A stretch of 64,000 bases of DNA from Bacillota bacterium (GCA_023411395.1 JAEYOV010000071.1:1-64000); one strand, 5' to 3'; positions 9,881 to 18,790 are shown, counted from the stretch's first letter. Translations and numbers: made by a program. The notes: generated by a model not told the origin, from the letters alone.

Positions 9881-11974
9881 TCAGTGGGCCGCTTCCTCAT
9901 TCCTGATATTTTCATAAAAGCTTAATAGCAAGCCATCCCCTTTGAAACTGAACTCGATGGCTGTGGGCTTGCGGTTCGTGAAACCGCCCGGGACATACGC
10001 ATTTTCATACCGGCCGTAATCCGTCATAACAGGTATGATGTCGACGGCAAATTGCTTTTTGTATTCGCTGTTAAGCGTGACTCCTCCTGATTCGTATTCA
10101 ACGGATGTACCTTGGAACATAACCGGATTGCCAAGTACCCGCTGTTTGAATGCATCAAAGCTGCCGTCCCCGCTTTCGCAGGACAACTCGGTGATCCAGC
10201 TTTGATACCGTCCGTCTTTCAGGGTAAGGTCGTACTTTTGCGTAAGATTCCGGTTGATCCTTTCAGCATTTTTCATCTGCTTTGCATCATCCGGATGGAA
10301 TTCTTCAAAGCGCAGCGCCCCGCTTGCGATGAGGGCTATATACGTTTTTCCTTTACGCCCGAATACATAACCATCTGCCAATTTGCTTTCATCCGTCTCA
10401 TCAAAATACTGAACGGGGAAATACGCATGGGTGTATTTCACCACATGCGGTTCCATGAATCCCGGGCTTTGCGGCACATCAAAGATGGAAATGTTAATGT
10501 TCTTGTCCTGCATGGAATAGGGATTCCGGCCATTGCCGACCCAATAATTGGGGGTCGAGCCTCTTTCCTTAACTCTTGCAGGCTGTGCAACAAAAACCGA
10601 CAGGTCATTGGACAGGTTCGCCGTGAAAATATGCTGCTGGTCGCCATAATCGCCTGGGTGGTAATTTTGCGCCGTTGACATAGCGTAATTTTCGGTTTTA
10701 TATGTGTACACATTGGCACGCTGGATTGCAACACCGTTCGTGGCCGGATTCAATATCTTGCTGACGGGGCCGGCAAGGCCGGTCCATTTGAGCAGGCTGA
10801 GGTTGATCAATTTAAAATCATTCAGGAAGGAATTTTCGAACATTTTATTTTTAGATAGGTAATTCAAGCTGTTGGCGATCACATTGCTATTTGTAAACGC
10901 CTCCATATTCCATTGCATCATGATCTGATTGTCATTTGACCCCAGCAGGTTTTCTCCTTTCAGCTCCGAAGCGTCAAGCGACTGGGAGGATTTGATGACG
11001 CGCGGCGAATCATCATCAAAAATACCTTTGATTACATCCGGCACCTGATAGTATCCTGCTTCCACCGTCTGGCGGAAGCAATTGAAAAAACTGCTCCGGC
11101 TCTCTTTCCAGCCGGCAGTCCGCTCCGGCTGCATCACAAAATCGATGTAGTTTCTAAGCCGGTTGCCCGTATCGTCACTCGCCTTGTTGTCCCCGTACAT
11201 CCGGCCGCTGGCGGACAGAAAAATGTAATAGGCGCGCCCGTCTGCCGAGATATATTTGAAGCTTTGGCTGGCAATGTCAAACCAGATGAGATCCATGATC
11301 ATTTTCATTTGGTTGACCATTGCATCATCCCTGGCAAACTGTATAAGGTTGCTCATGGCGGCTATATCTTCCGGATAATAGTTGTTGGAATAAAACTCCG
11401 TGAAACCATACAAAAACCGCTGCTCCATCCAGGCATGAATCCGGCTTTTCGCCATTTCGGCATGCTGGCTGCCTGACTTGCCATCCGCTGTGAACACTTT
11501 GTCCGGCCACTTTGTTCCGGCCAGATACTCGCTGACGGCAAAGAGGATTTGATGGTTTTCCGACCAATAGCACATGCTGTCGCTGCGGCCGTCCTTTGTC
11601 TGATCCATCCAGTATTTAAAATTGCGCAAAGTGCTTTCAATATCTGCTTTTGTGCTTTCAGGCAGCAGGTTTTCATACGAAAGATACAAACGGATCAGCG
11701 CATTGACACGGAAGTCGGAACAGTCGTACCTGGCATTGATATATTCAAGTGTTGGGGCAATGGCATCATGAACCGTTGCTTCATCCAGACTGGCGGAATT
11801 GCCATCCTTCGAAAGGGAATAAAGCAGCTCATCCAGGCCTGCGGCGCTCAAGGGCTGCTCAGGCAAATCGGGGATCGATTTTATCTGCATGTTCACAGCG
11901 AGTTCGATTCCCGTACATATGATGACAGCAGCCAGCAAGAACAGGATTGCTTTCAAAACGCGCTTTTTTTTCAT
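9881..11974 (-). CDS. Large extracytoplasmic protein, possible (alpha/alpha) toroid polysaccharide-active enzyme
   Basis: 697 residues, not confidently recognised. The N-terminus (KKKRVLK then about 18 hydrophobic residues) is an uncleaved signal anchor or signal peptide. The first 400 residues look alpha-helical and include a YWSENHQILF motif, reminiscent of the Asn-His region in alginate-lyase or heparinase-type toroid enzymes. The last 250 residues are beta-rich with repeated Gly-Tyr patterns, like the C-terminal beta-sandwich of those lyases. Start ATG 11974 follows a GAGGCGGAAAT site. It is divergent from the ABC cassette at 12366, which suggests a substrate-processing role. The enzymatic assignment is inference; it could be a non-catalytic binding protein. 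Confidence 0.55.
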   Translation of the reverse strand: MKKKRVLKAILFLLAAVIICTGIELAVNMQIKSIPDLPEQPLSAAGLDELLYSLSKDGNSASLDEATVHDAIAPTLEYINARYDCSDFRVNALIRLYLSYENLLPESTKADIESTLRNFKYWMDQTKDGRSDSMCYWSENHQILFAVSEYLAGTKWPDKVFTADGKSGSQHAEMAKSRIHAWMEQRFLYGFTEFYSNNYYPEDIAAMSNLIQFARDDAMVNQMKMIMDLIWFDIASQSFKYISADGRAYYIFLSASGRMYGDNKASDDTGNRLRNYIDFVMQPERTAGWKESRSSFFNCFRQTVEAGYYQVPDVIKGIFDDDSPRVIKSSQSLDASELKGENLLGSNDNQIMMQWNMEAFTNSNVIANSLNYLSKNKMFENSFLNDFKLINLSLLKWTGLAGPVSKILNPATNGVAIQRANVYTYKTENYAMSTAQNYHPGDYGDQQHIFTANLSNDLSVFVAQPARVKERGSTPNYWVGNGRNPYSMQDKNINISIFDVPQSPGFMEPHVVKYTHAYFPVQYFDETDESKLADGYVFGRKGKTYIALIASGALRFEEFHPDDAKQMKNAERINRNLTQKYDLTLKDGRYQSWITELSCESGDGSFDAFKQRVLGNPVMFQGTSVEYESGGVTLNSEYKKQFAVDIIPVMTDYGRYENAYVPGGFTNRKPTAIEFSFKGDGLLLSFYENIRNEEAAH

Positions 11975-12365
11975 ATTTCCGCCTCTTTTTACAGCACATA
12001 GCTATATTGACTTTATTGATTATATTAACAAATAATCATGCTCCAGTCTACTGAAATTGCTTTTGTAAGGCCATTGTAAAAAAGCTTGCTCAAAGCCCGC
12101 TTCGAGAAGGGTTGAATTACCGTGATCTGCCGTCTTATTGCGCCAGGCTTTGCCCCGTCCGCAGACAGAGACGGGCGCCGGGATTGCCGCTGATAGGAAG
12201 GGCCGGATGGATTGCCGCAATACAGACGGATAGTTCACTTGCCAATCACATACAACAAATAGCAATTGCAAACATAGATACGGCGCTTTCTTTGAATCAT
12301 AATACATATAGGCTTGCAACATGCTGATAATTCTGCGCATGTGCCATTGAGAGAGGTGGTGTCGT
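11975..12365. other. Divergent intergenic region upstream of ABC cassette 1
   Basis: 391 bp with no supported gene. An AT-rich block at about 12000-12045 contains TTGACT (+ strand) with AATAAT 18 nt away and TATAAT-like sequence on the minus strand, so promoters for both flanking genes may lie here. None matches consensus well enough to fix a start site. Confidence 0.3.
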
Positions 12366-13361
12366 ATGCTGAATTCAAAAAACGCCGTTACGGGCATGGC
12401 GCAACCTCTTTTAAGAACGGTGCCCAGAAGAAGCGGAAGCTGGAAAAAGACATTTGCGCTGACTACCATGATCGCTCCGGGTGCCATTTGGCTTCTGCTG
12501 CTCCGGTATCTGCCCATGTTCGGCATCGTGCTGGCGTTCCTGGATTACAAGATTTATCCCAAAGCCAACACATTTATCAACAACCTGCTCCACAGCAAAT
12601 GGGTAGGCTTCAAGAACTTTGAATTCCTTTTTATGACCAGCGGAACCTACACCATGATCCGGAACACGATTTTGTATAACGCGGTGTGGATCGTGCTGGG
12701 CATGGTTGTCTCGGTATCGTTCGCGGTCATGCTCAGCCAGCTATCCCGGCGCTTCATGGCCAAAACCTATCAAACACTGATGTTTTTCCCGTACTTTTTA
12801 AGCTGGGTGGTGGCCAGCTATTTCCTGCTGTCGTTTCTGGATGGCGCCAACGGCATGATCCCCAGGCTCCAGAGGAGCATGGGCGGGAGCGTGATTGACT
12901 GGTACAACACGCCAAAATACTGGCCGTTCATATTGACCTTTGCAAACCTGTGGAAGAACGCGGGCTATGCGGCGGTTTTGTACCTTGCAGCGATCACAGG
13001 CATTGACGCCACGCAGTACGAGGCCGCGGCGGTGGATGGCGCCAGCAAGTGGCAGCAGGTGGTGCATGTGACGCTGCCCAACATACGCACCATGATCATC
13101 GTGCTGTTCATCATGAATGTTGGCCGCATCTTCAACGCGGACTTCGGGCTGTTTTATCAGCTTCCCATGAATTCCGGCCCGCTTTTCCCGGTGACACAGG
13201 TCATTGACACTTATGTATACCGTGCCTTTATGGGCTCAGGCGCAAACAATGTGGGCATGAGCGCAGCGGCGGGCCTTATGCAAAACGCGGTCGGCTTTCT
13301 GTGCATTATCGGTGCCAACGCCATCGTTCGCAAGCTGGACGCGGACAGCAGCCTGTTTTGA
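12366..13361 (+). CDS. ABC sugar transporter permease, LplB/YteP (MalF) type
   Basis: 331 residues, inner-membrane component of an oligosaccharide importer. It has the MalF-type six-helix BPD_transp_1 fold. The cytoplasmic EAA loop (EAAAVDGASKWQQ....TLP) lies at about 218-240 and docks to an ATPase that is not encoded in this window. The arginine- and lysine-rich start RTVPRRSGSWKK is typical of LplB/YtcP-system permeases. ATG 12366 follows GAGAGAGGTGG. The partner permease starts 15 nt downstream. These systems carry plant or host oligosaccharides (for example rhamnogalacturonan or aldotetraouronate), but the sequence does not fix the substrate. Confidence 0.93.
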   Translation: MLNSKNAVTGMAQPLLRTVPRRSGSWKKTFALTTMIAPGAIWLLLLRYLPMFGIVLAFLDYKIYPKANTFINNLLHSKWVGFKNFEFLFMTSGTYTMIRNTILYNAVWIVLGMVVSVSFAVMLSQLSRRFMAKTYQTLMFFPYFLSWVVASYFLLSFLDGANGMIPRLQRSMGGSVIDWYNTPKYWPFILTFANLWKNAGYAAVLYLAAITGIDATQYEAAAVDGASKWQQVVHVTLPNIRTMIIVLFIMNVGRIFNADFGLFYQLPMNSGPLFPVTQVIDTYVYRAFMGSGANNVGMSAAAGLMQNAVGFLCIIGANAIVRKLDADSSLF

Positions 13362-13376
13362 GAAAGGAAGGCAAGT

Positions 13377-14306
13377 ATGGAGACATATGCAGCACGCAAG
13401 CGCAGTTCCCGCCTGAATTCCTTCAGCCTTCCCGCGGAAATTTCCTTCCATGTGATCCTCTTGTTGTTTTCGCTCTTTTGCATTGTCCCGTTTCTTTTTG
13501 TCATCATCATCTCGTTTACTTCCGAGGAAAGCATCCGCCAAATCGGCTATTCTTTTTTCCCGCTATCCACCTCGGTGGCTGCCTACAACTATGTGTTCAG
13601 GCTGGGCGACATGGTGTGGCGCTCCTACTTCAACAGCTTCTTTATCACCTCGGTGGGCACGGTGCTCAGCGTTTTGATCTGCCTCCTGTACGCCTACCCG
13701 CTGTTCCGCAGGGATTACAAGCTGCGCAAGTTCTTCAATTTTGCCAGCTTCTTCACCATGCTTTTCGGCGGCGGCCTGATCCCCACTTACTTTATCAGCA
13801 AAAACCTGCTGGGGCTTTCCGAAAACTATGCCGCCCTGATTGTGCCCATGCTGTTCAGCCCGTTCAACATTATCATCATGCGCACGTTCCTGCAGACCTC
13901 CGTTCCCACAGAGCTCATCGAGGCCGCAACCATCGACGGCAGCGGCGAATACCGTACGCTTGCGCAAATCGTGATTCCGATCGTCAAGCCCGGCATCGCC
14001 ACCATCGCGCTACTCAACGCGCTGGCCTACTGGAACGATTGGTTCCTGACGCTTTTGTACATCCGCACCAAAACCGAGCTCATCCCGCTGCAATACCTGT
14101 TGATGCAGATCCAGCGCAGCGCGGAGTTCCTGGCCGCCAACAGCCACATGATGGGCGCTGAGGCGTCCCGTGCCATCGCGCAGCTTCCCTCGCAATCCCT
14201 GCGCATGGCGCTGGTGGTTTTGATCGTGGTGCCTATTGCCTGCGCGTATCCCTTTTTCCAACGCTATGTAGTGGCCGGGCTGACCATCGGCTCGGTCAAG
14301 GGATAA
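13377..14306 (+). CDS. ABC sugar transporter permease, YtcP/LplC (MalG) type
   Basis: 309 residues, second permease of cassette 1. It has six predicted helices, an EAA loop (EAATIDGSGEYR....IVIPI) at about 181-202, and the C-terminal TIGSVKG ending typical of YtcP/LplC proteins. GAAAGGAAGG precedes ATG 13377. It is co-transcribed with the upstream permease. The next gene, the binding protein, follows only after a 293-nt gap filled by a structured repeat, so its expression may be uncoupled from the permeases. Confidence 0.93.
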   Translation: METYAARKRSSRLNSFSLPAEISFHVILLLFSLFCIVPFLFVIIISFTSEESIRQIGYSFFPLSTSVAAYNYVFRLGDMVWRSYFNSFFITSVGTVLSVLICLLYAYPLFRRDYKLRKFFNFASFFTMLFGGGLIPTYFISKNLLGLSENYAALIVPMLFSPFNIIIMRTFLQTSVPTELIEAATIDGSGEYRTLAQIVIPIVKPGIATIALLNALAYWNDWFLTLLYIRTKTELIPLQYLLMQIQRSAEFLAANSHMMGAEASRAIAQLPSQSLRMALVVLIVVPIACAYPFFQRYVVAGLTIGSVKG

Positions 14307-14351
14307 GCAACGAGAACAGGCTGTAGACAAAAGGAAGACAAATTTCCGGGG

Positions 14352-14544
14352 TTGAAGGGGTGTAACCCCTTCAATGAAAATCGTGTCACCCGGCTTTGCC
14401 GGGTGCGCGGGGTCTGCGGAGCAAACATTCCTTACACGATTCACTGGCCGTGAGCTTTACGCCGGACGAGCAAAGCGTAGGACGGCGTAGATGCTCATAA
14501 GTGAATCGTGCAAGCTCGAGAAAGTGGCACAGCCACTTTCTCGA
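14352..14544 (+). repeat. Structured intergenic element, copy 1 (candidate RNA)
   Basis: Five helices are visible. P1 is 14352-14361/14365-14374 (10 bp, loop GTA). P2 is 14387-14394/14398-14405 (8 bp, TTT loop). Then comes a core with TGCGGAGCAAACATTCC. P3 is 14435-14445/14500-14510 (11 bp), enclosing TGAGC/GCTCA (14451/14493) and P4 14458-14464/14483-14489. P5 is a 13-bp hairpin, 14516-14528/14532-14544. The core and layout match copy 2 at 40630-40888 while many paired bases differ with compensation. It lies between the permease and binding-protein genes in the direction of transcription. Function is unknown. Confidence 0.75.
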
Positions 14545-14599
14545 AGGAGGTAAGAACGGCAGATTTCGCCGCTTACGATATTTGAAGGAGGTAGCAAGT

Positions 14600-16126
14600 A
14601 TGAAGAAACTGGTAGCACTTCTCCTGGCCCTCGCGATGGTCCTGGGGCTCATGTCCCTGGCCGGCGCCGAAGCCGCGGCCCTGGAACCCGTGACCCTGAA
14701 GATCTGGTTCCACGGCAGCAGCGTGACGGATGACGCGGCCGTACTGGAAAAGGTCAACGAGTACCTGAAGGAAAAGATCAATGCCACCCTGCAGCCCATC
14801 TGGGGCACCTGGGGCGACTTTGACAGCAATGTGGTGCTCTCGCTGAACGCCGGTGACGACGTGGACATGTACTTCACCTGCTCCTGGTCCGCCAACGACT
14901 ATGCCACCTACGCCAATAAAGGCAACTATGTGCGCTTGGACGATCCGGAGAACAACCTGATCGAAAAGTATGCGCCCGAACTGTTCAAGACCCTGCCCGA
15001 AGTTCTGAAGCAGGGCGCGACCATCAACGGTGCTTCCGGCGTGGGCGTGTACGCCGTGCCCGGCTACAAGGACATCGCCACCCAGAACACCTGGGACATC
15101 AACGTGGACCTTTTGACCAAGTACGGCTATACGCTGGATGACATCAAAAACGCCGGCTACTTTGGCTTCGGCGACATTCTCAAGAAGGTCAAGGAAGGCG
15201 AGGGCGCCGACTTCTACCCGCTGTGCATTGAGCCCGCGGTGCTGGAGCGCATGGTGACCAACACCATCGTCGTGACCGGCGACAGCTCCGCCCTGAACGT
15301 GCTGTCCTTCTACGTGGATCCCGTGCATCCCGGCAACGACAGCCCCAACGGCAATGTGATCTTCAACAAGTTCGCTACGCCCGAATTCAAGCGGTTCGCC
15401 GAAAAGACCCGTGAATACTATCTGGCCGGCTACATCGATCCCGCCATGACCGCCACCGGCACCGCCAACGACGCCCGCACCGCGGCGCAATTGGCCGCCC
15501 GTTACCTGATTGGTACCCAGTCCTACGCGCTGGGCTATGAGGTGCAGGCGTCCAATGACCGCAATATCCAAGTGGAATTCGTGCCTACCACCCCCGCGTT
15601 CGTGGATACCACCGTCTCCCAGGGCGCGATGGTTGCCATCTCCACCGCTTCCAAGAACCCCGAGCGCTCCATGATGTTCCTGAATCTGCTCAACACCGAC
15701 CCGTACCTGATGACCCTGCTCAACTACGGCGTCGAAGGCCTGCACTATGAGAAGACCGCCGAAGGTCTGGTCAGGTTCCTTGACAAGCGGCAAGATTACA
15801 GGCCCTGGACCAACGGCATGGGCAACATCACGCTGCTGCCGCCGCTGGAAGGGCAAGCTGTAGACTTCTGGGATACCTTCAAGGCCTACTACGGCGTCGC
15901 CGAGAGCACCCCGATCCTTGGCTTCATCTTCAACCAGGAGCCTGTGTCCTCCGAACTGGCAGCCATTGCCAACGTGGCCGCCGAGTATGGCTTCTCTCTG
16001 ATGGCTGGTTCCATTGACCCCGCCGAGAAGCTCCCCGAATTCCTCACAAAGCTTGACGAAGCCGGCATGCAGAAGGTCGTCGACGAGGCGAACGCCCAGT
16101 TGGCCGCTTTCCTGGCCGCGAAGTAA
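14600..16126 (+). CDS. Extracellular oligosaccharide-binding protein (SBP family 1, DUF3502 C-terminus)
   Basis: 508 residues. ATG 14600 follows AGGAGGT with 7-nt spacing; in-frame codons further upstream run through the repeat. The N-terminus KKLVALLLALAMVLGLM is a signal peptide ending near AGAEA, with no lipobox cysteine, which is unusual for a Gram-positive binding protein. The middle has the two-lobe family-1 fold. The last 140 residues carry the DUF3502 hallmarks (FNQEPVSSELA, AGSIDPAEKLPEFL). It captures substrate for the permeases at 12366 and 13377. A near-identical GAAGGAGGTA occurs twice upstream (14543 and 14584); the second is the working ribosome site. Confidence 0.92.
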   Translation: MKKLVALLLALAMVLGLMSLAGAEAAALEPVTLKIWFHGSSVTDDAAVLEKVNEYLKEKINATLQPIWGTWGDFDSNVVLSLNAGDDVDMYFTCSWSANDYATYANKGNYVRLDDPENNLIEKYAPELFKTLPEVLKQGATINGASGVGVYAVPGYKDIATQNTWDINVDLLTKYGYTLDDIKNAGYFGFGDILKKVKEGEGADFYPLCIEPAVLERMVTNTIVVTGDSSALNVLSFYVDPVHPGNDSPNGNVIFNKFATPEFKRFAEKTREYYLAGYIDPAMTATGTANDARTAAQLAARYLIGTQSYALGYEVQASNDRNIQVEFVPTTPAFVDTTVSQGAMVAISTASKNPERSMMFLNLLNTDPYLMTLLNYGVEGLHYEKTAEGLVRFLDKRQDYRPWTNGMGNITLLPPLEGQAVDFWDTFKAYYGVAESTPILGFIFNQEPVSSELAAIANVAAEYGFSLMAGSIDPAEKLPEFLTKLDEAGMQKVVDEANAQLAAFLAAK

Positions 16127-16154
16127 CAACATATCCGGTACATCACCAATGAAA

Positions 16155-16184
16155 GGCGGCTGGGAGCGCACGTTCCCAGCCGCC
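16155..16184 (+). terminator. Hairpin terminator after the binding-protein gene
   Basis: An 11-bp GC-rich stem (GGCGGCTGGGA with its complement) around an 8-nt loop, 28 nt after the stop. The downstream T-tract is poor, so termination may be partial or the hairpin may protect the transcript end. Confidence 0.65.
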
Positions 16185-16238
16185 TTCGTCTGTACATCAA
16201 GGTTACAATGGTCTGGTCCGCTTCCATGATATGCTTGA

Positions 16239-17339
16239 TCATTTCACCGCCACGTTGGGGATTGTGATGCTATCGGTTCCATTGGAGAGGGAGAAGGTAT
16301 CGGGATATCCGGCGCTGGTAAGGAACTCAAACCATACTCCGCCTTTCACGGGCTTGGTACCATCCACGATGTGATCGGTAAAATCCTTGTCCGACCAAAC
16401 CACGTTCTCCGTAAAGCCCGATGAATTGCCCGCGCCGGTCAAACCTATTTCCCCGGCCATGTTAGTAAGCGTTCCATCCTTCATCCATTGATGCAAGATT
16501 TTCCCGCACCGTTCAATGGATACCCCCGCTTCCACGGTAATCTGCATATCCACATAGACGCGGATGGGCGTGATGAGGAATTCGCTGATTTGTACGGTGT
16601 AATCCCCGAGGCTTGAAGGCTCCGGCGGTTGAACATGGTACACCCCCGGCAAATTCACTGCGGACATGGTGAAGGAAAGCTCCTTTGGCGTATCCTTCGT
16701 ATTGCGCAGGGGAAGCTCCACGGTGAATGTTTCGCCAAGTGTCAGACCTGTCAGGTCAAACTGCTCCCAGACCACAATCTCGCCGTTGCCTTCACCTACA
16801 TAGGTACCGCATTCGCCCAGGGGATCGGCGTGCTGGCCGTCGATCATACACCAGTCTACCATGCTCCAGTTGATGTGGTCGGCCTGGGCCGCGTCAAAAG
16901 TAAAGCTTTCGGCCTGCTCCATATTGTTCAGGTCCACCTGGAAGGGCTCGGTGGCGCTCCTGTCCCTGGTGGAATATACGACCCGCAGGTATCTGCCGTC
17001 ATACATGGCTTCCCTGATGGTTACGTCCACATGCTCAAAGCTGTAGGAAGCCAGGTCCTTTTTAAGCAGCGCATAGGCGTCCGGCTGGACGGTGGAGAAG
17101 GCTTCCGCCTTGTCCTTGCCCATGAGGTCAAACAACCCGAAGCCGTCCGTGAGCGCCAACGCCGTGGCCAGGGCGGCCAGCAGCAGCATAAGGGCGATTA
17201 CTGCGGCGGCGGGTATCCTTTTTTTCATAACGGTTTCTCCTTCTTTTTCAATTTGTGAAAGCACTTTTGCTCTCACATCCCGGCTCAACGTCATACTGGA
17301 GAGGCGCGCATCGACGGTCTGCCTGAAATTTCTATTCAT
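16239..17339 (-). CDS. Membrane anti-sigma factor, DUF4179-like
   Basis: 366 residues. A cytoplasmic N-terminus of about 40 residues with LSRDVRAKVLSQI is followed by one membrane helix at about 44-66 (AAAVIALMLLLAALATALAL) and a 300-residue extracytoplasmic domain. This matches the DUF4179 class of clostridial anti-sigma factors. Its ATG overlaps the end of the sigma-factor gene by 8 nt, which fixes translational coupling and the partner. It would hold the sigma factor inactive until an envelope signal reaches the outer domain. The signal is not visible. Confidence 0.8.
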   Translation of the reverse strand: MNRNFRQTVDARLSSMTLSRDVRAKVLSQIEKEGETVMKKRIPAAAVIALMLLLAALATALALTDGFGLFDLMGKDKAEAFSTVQPDAYALLKKDLASYSFEHVDVTIREAMYDGRYLRVVYSTRDRSATEPFQVDLNNMEQAESFTFDAAQADHINWSMVDWCMIDGQHADPLGECGTYVGEGNGEIVVWEQFDLTGLTLGETFTVELPLRNTKDTPKELSFTMSAVNLPGVYHVQPPEPSSLGDYTVQISEFLITPIRVYVDMQITVEAGVSIERCGKILHQWMKDGTLTNMAGEIGLTGAGNSSGFTENVVWSDKDFTDHIVDGTKPVKGGVWFEFLTSAGYPDTFSLSNGTDSITIPNVAVK

Positions 17340-17850
17340 CGAAATACCACCTTTCCAGCCGTTTATAAAGCCGGTCCTTTGCCCGCTTCAGGCGGGAAGA
17401 CACCGCTGACGGGGACAGGGAGAGGGCCTTTGCAATCTCCCTGGCCCGCATTCCCTGGTAGTAATACAGGAGGATCACTTCCTTGTATTTGCGCGGAAGG
17501 CGCATGACCTCCACGATCACCGTGTCATCCTTCGAGTCGTATGGGGATGACGGCTCCGGCAAGGTATCCAACGTCACGCTTCTGTCGACGCGGCGGAACC
17601 AGGCGGATTTCAACACGCTTTTGCAGCAGTTGACCGCTATGCGCGTAAGCCAAGTTTCCTCGGCACATTCGCCCCTGAAGCTGCCTAAGCTTCGATAGGC
17701 CCGCAAAAATGTTTCCTGCACGGCGTCTTCCGAAAGCGCCCGGTCGTGAAGGTAAAGAAAGCAAAGGCGAAGCAGGCTGTCACCATAGAGCGCCATCATG
17801 CGCCCGATGTCCGCCGCCCTATCATTGCCCGGTACCTGGCAAGGATCCAT
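17332..17850 (-). CDS. ECF RNA polymerase sigma factor (sigma-70 family)
   Basis: 172 residues from ATG 17850, chosen because AAGGAGG stands 7 nt upstream; a longer frame to 17898 lacks such a site. Region 2 (YGDSLLRLCFLYL, SEDAVQETFLRAYRSL) lies in the first 60 residues. Region 4 has LPRKYKEVILLYYYQGM and a helix-turn-helix AREIAKALSLSPSAVSSRLKRAK. Product: an alternative sigma factor for a small regulon, paired with the overlapping anti-sigma gene. A DUF4179-linked ECF pair usually autoregulates, but no ECF promoter was identified here. Confidence 0.93.
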   Translation of the reverse strand: MDPCQVPGNDRAADIGRMMALYGDSLLRLCFLYLHDRALSEDAVQETFLRAYRSLGSFRGECAEETWLTRIAVNCCKSVLKSAWFRRVDRSVTLDTLPEPSSPYDSKDDTVIVEVMRLPRKYKEVILLYYYQGMRAREIAKALSLSPSAVSSRLKRAKDRLYKRLERWYFDE

Positions 17851-17891
17851 CCCTTCGCCTCCTTCTACTGAATAGACTGCGCCAAAAGAAA

Positions 17892-17913
17892 AAAGCATTC
17901 AAAATGCTTCAGT
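17892..17913 (-). terminator. Intrinsic terminator between the GNAT and sigma genes
   Basis: On the minus strand AAGCATT, a TTG loop and AATGCTT are followed by a run of T. It lies downstream of the acetyltransferase gene and upstream of the sigma gene, so the two are probably separate transcripts. Confidence 0.6.
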
Positions 17914-18071
17914 ACGCATATGTAAACAATGCGGCTTGCGTCCGACAAGCGCAGCTTGCCTTCCCATCCGCCTAGCAGCTACAGGCCATGATCCATGCTG
18001 CTCCCGGGTACGGATAGAAGGTGAATGCCACTGCATCAGCCGTTTCCGCTATCTCCAATCATCCTTTTTGA

Positions 18072-18671
18072 TCAGAGCTTATGTTTTTCACATTTCATGT
18101 AGACAAGGAAATTTACGCCACTCTGCTTGCTATGCTTGTGGGGCACCCGCATGATTTCCGCAAAGCCAAGCTTTTGATACAGGCTGACGGCAGGGGCATT
18201 TGTATCGGCGACTTCGAGCACATAAGAACTGTAGGGCGTAACCGAAAAGATATGCTGTATGATGGCCGGGGCGACCCCTTTCCCGCGGTAATCCTTGTGG
18301 GTCGCAACAAATTCCACCGATCCTACGCCTTTCTCGATGGGGAAAGGGTAAGGGTGGCACTCCAATTCTTTTTTGAGCATGATCCCGGCGATGGTCCCCA
18401 TGAATAGCCCCAAATGGCGGCGGAATTCGGCTGCGTTAATGCGGACCGAGGGGGTTTTCCCGTCAGAGCAGGCGGCAATCCCCGCAGGTTCACCGTCTAT
18501 GACGGCCACATGGAAATTTTCCAATAGAAACATATGGGCGAATGCGCGCGACAGCTTTTCCGTATCTTTGGAGAAATACTTCAGCCATTGGTAAAACCCG
18601 CCCACAAAGATACCGCTGATTTTACCGCGGATTTCGCTCCCCAGCTCGTTTGCCCGCCTGATTTCCATCAT
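18072..18671 (-). CDS. GNAT family N-acetyltransferase
   Basis: 199 residues from ATG 18671, which follows AAGGAG by 6 nt; the longer frame to 18701 has no ribosome site. The GNAT core is clear: FVATHKDYRGKGVAPAIIQHIF contains the acetyl-CoA-binding R/Q-x-x-G-x-G/A loop, followed by YVLEVADTNAPAVSLYQKLGF, the standard strand-5/helix-4 ending. The acceptor substrate is unknown. An extended -10 (TGCTATAAT) is placed to drive the gene. The terminator at 17892-17913 lies downstream. Confidence 0.88.
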   Translation of the reverse strand: MMEIRRANELGSEIRGKISGIFVGGFYQWLKYFSKDTEKLSRAFAHMFLLENFHVAVIDGEPAGIAACSDGKTPSVRINAAEFRRHLGLFMGTIAGIMLKKELECHPYPFPIEKGVGSVEFVATHKDYRGKGVAPAIIQHIFSVTPYSSYVLEVADTNAPAVSLYQKLGFAEIMRVPHKHSKQSGVNFLVYMKCEKHKL

Positions 18672-18710
18672 ACGTTTCTCCTTTTTCCATGCAAGGCGCA
18701 ATGATGGTTT

Positions 18711-18719
18711 ATTATAGCA
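18711..18719 (-). promoter_or_regulatory. Extended -10 promoter for the GNAT gene
   Basis: Minus-strand TGCTATAAT matches the extended -10 consensus TGnTATAAT exactly. No good -35 is present, as expected for that class. The predicted start is about 33 nt before ATG 18671. Confidence 0.45.
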
Positions 18720-18790
18720 TAAAGCAAGCTTTTCCTTCTTTTTGCGGCGCCCATTATGCTTTGCAAAGTTGAATCCGGTACAGTTGCCTG

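Noticed and set aside
12000..12050. Possible divergent promoter pair between 9881 and 12366
   Set aside because: AT-rich with several -10-like hexamers on both strands but no pair with both good hexamers and 16-18 bp spacing.
14573..16171. Long minus-strand open frame of 532 codons
   Set aside because: Antisense to the DUF3502 binding-protein gene; Gly/His/Val-rich sequence typical of a shadow frame.
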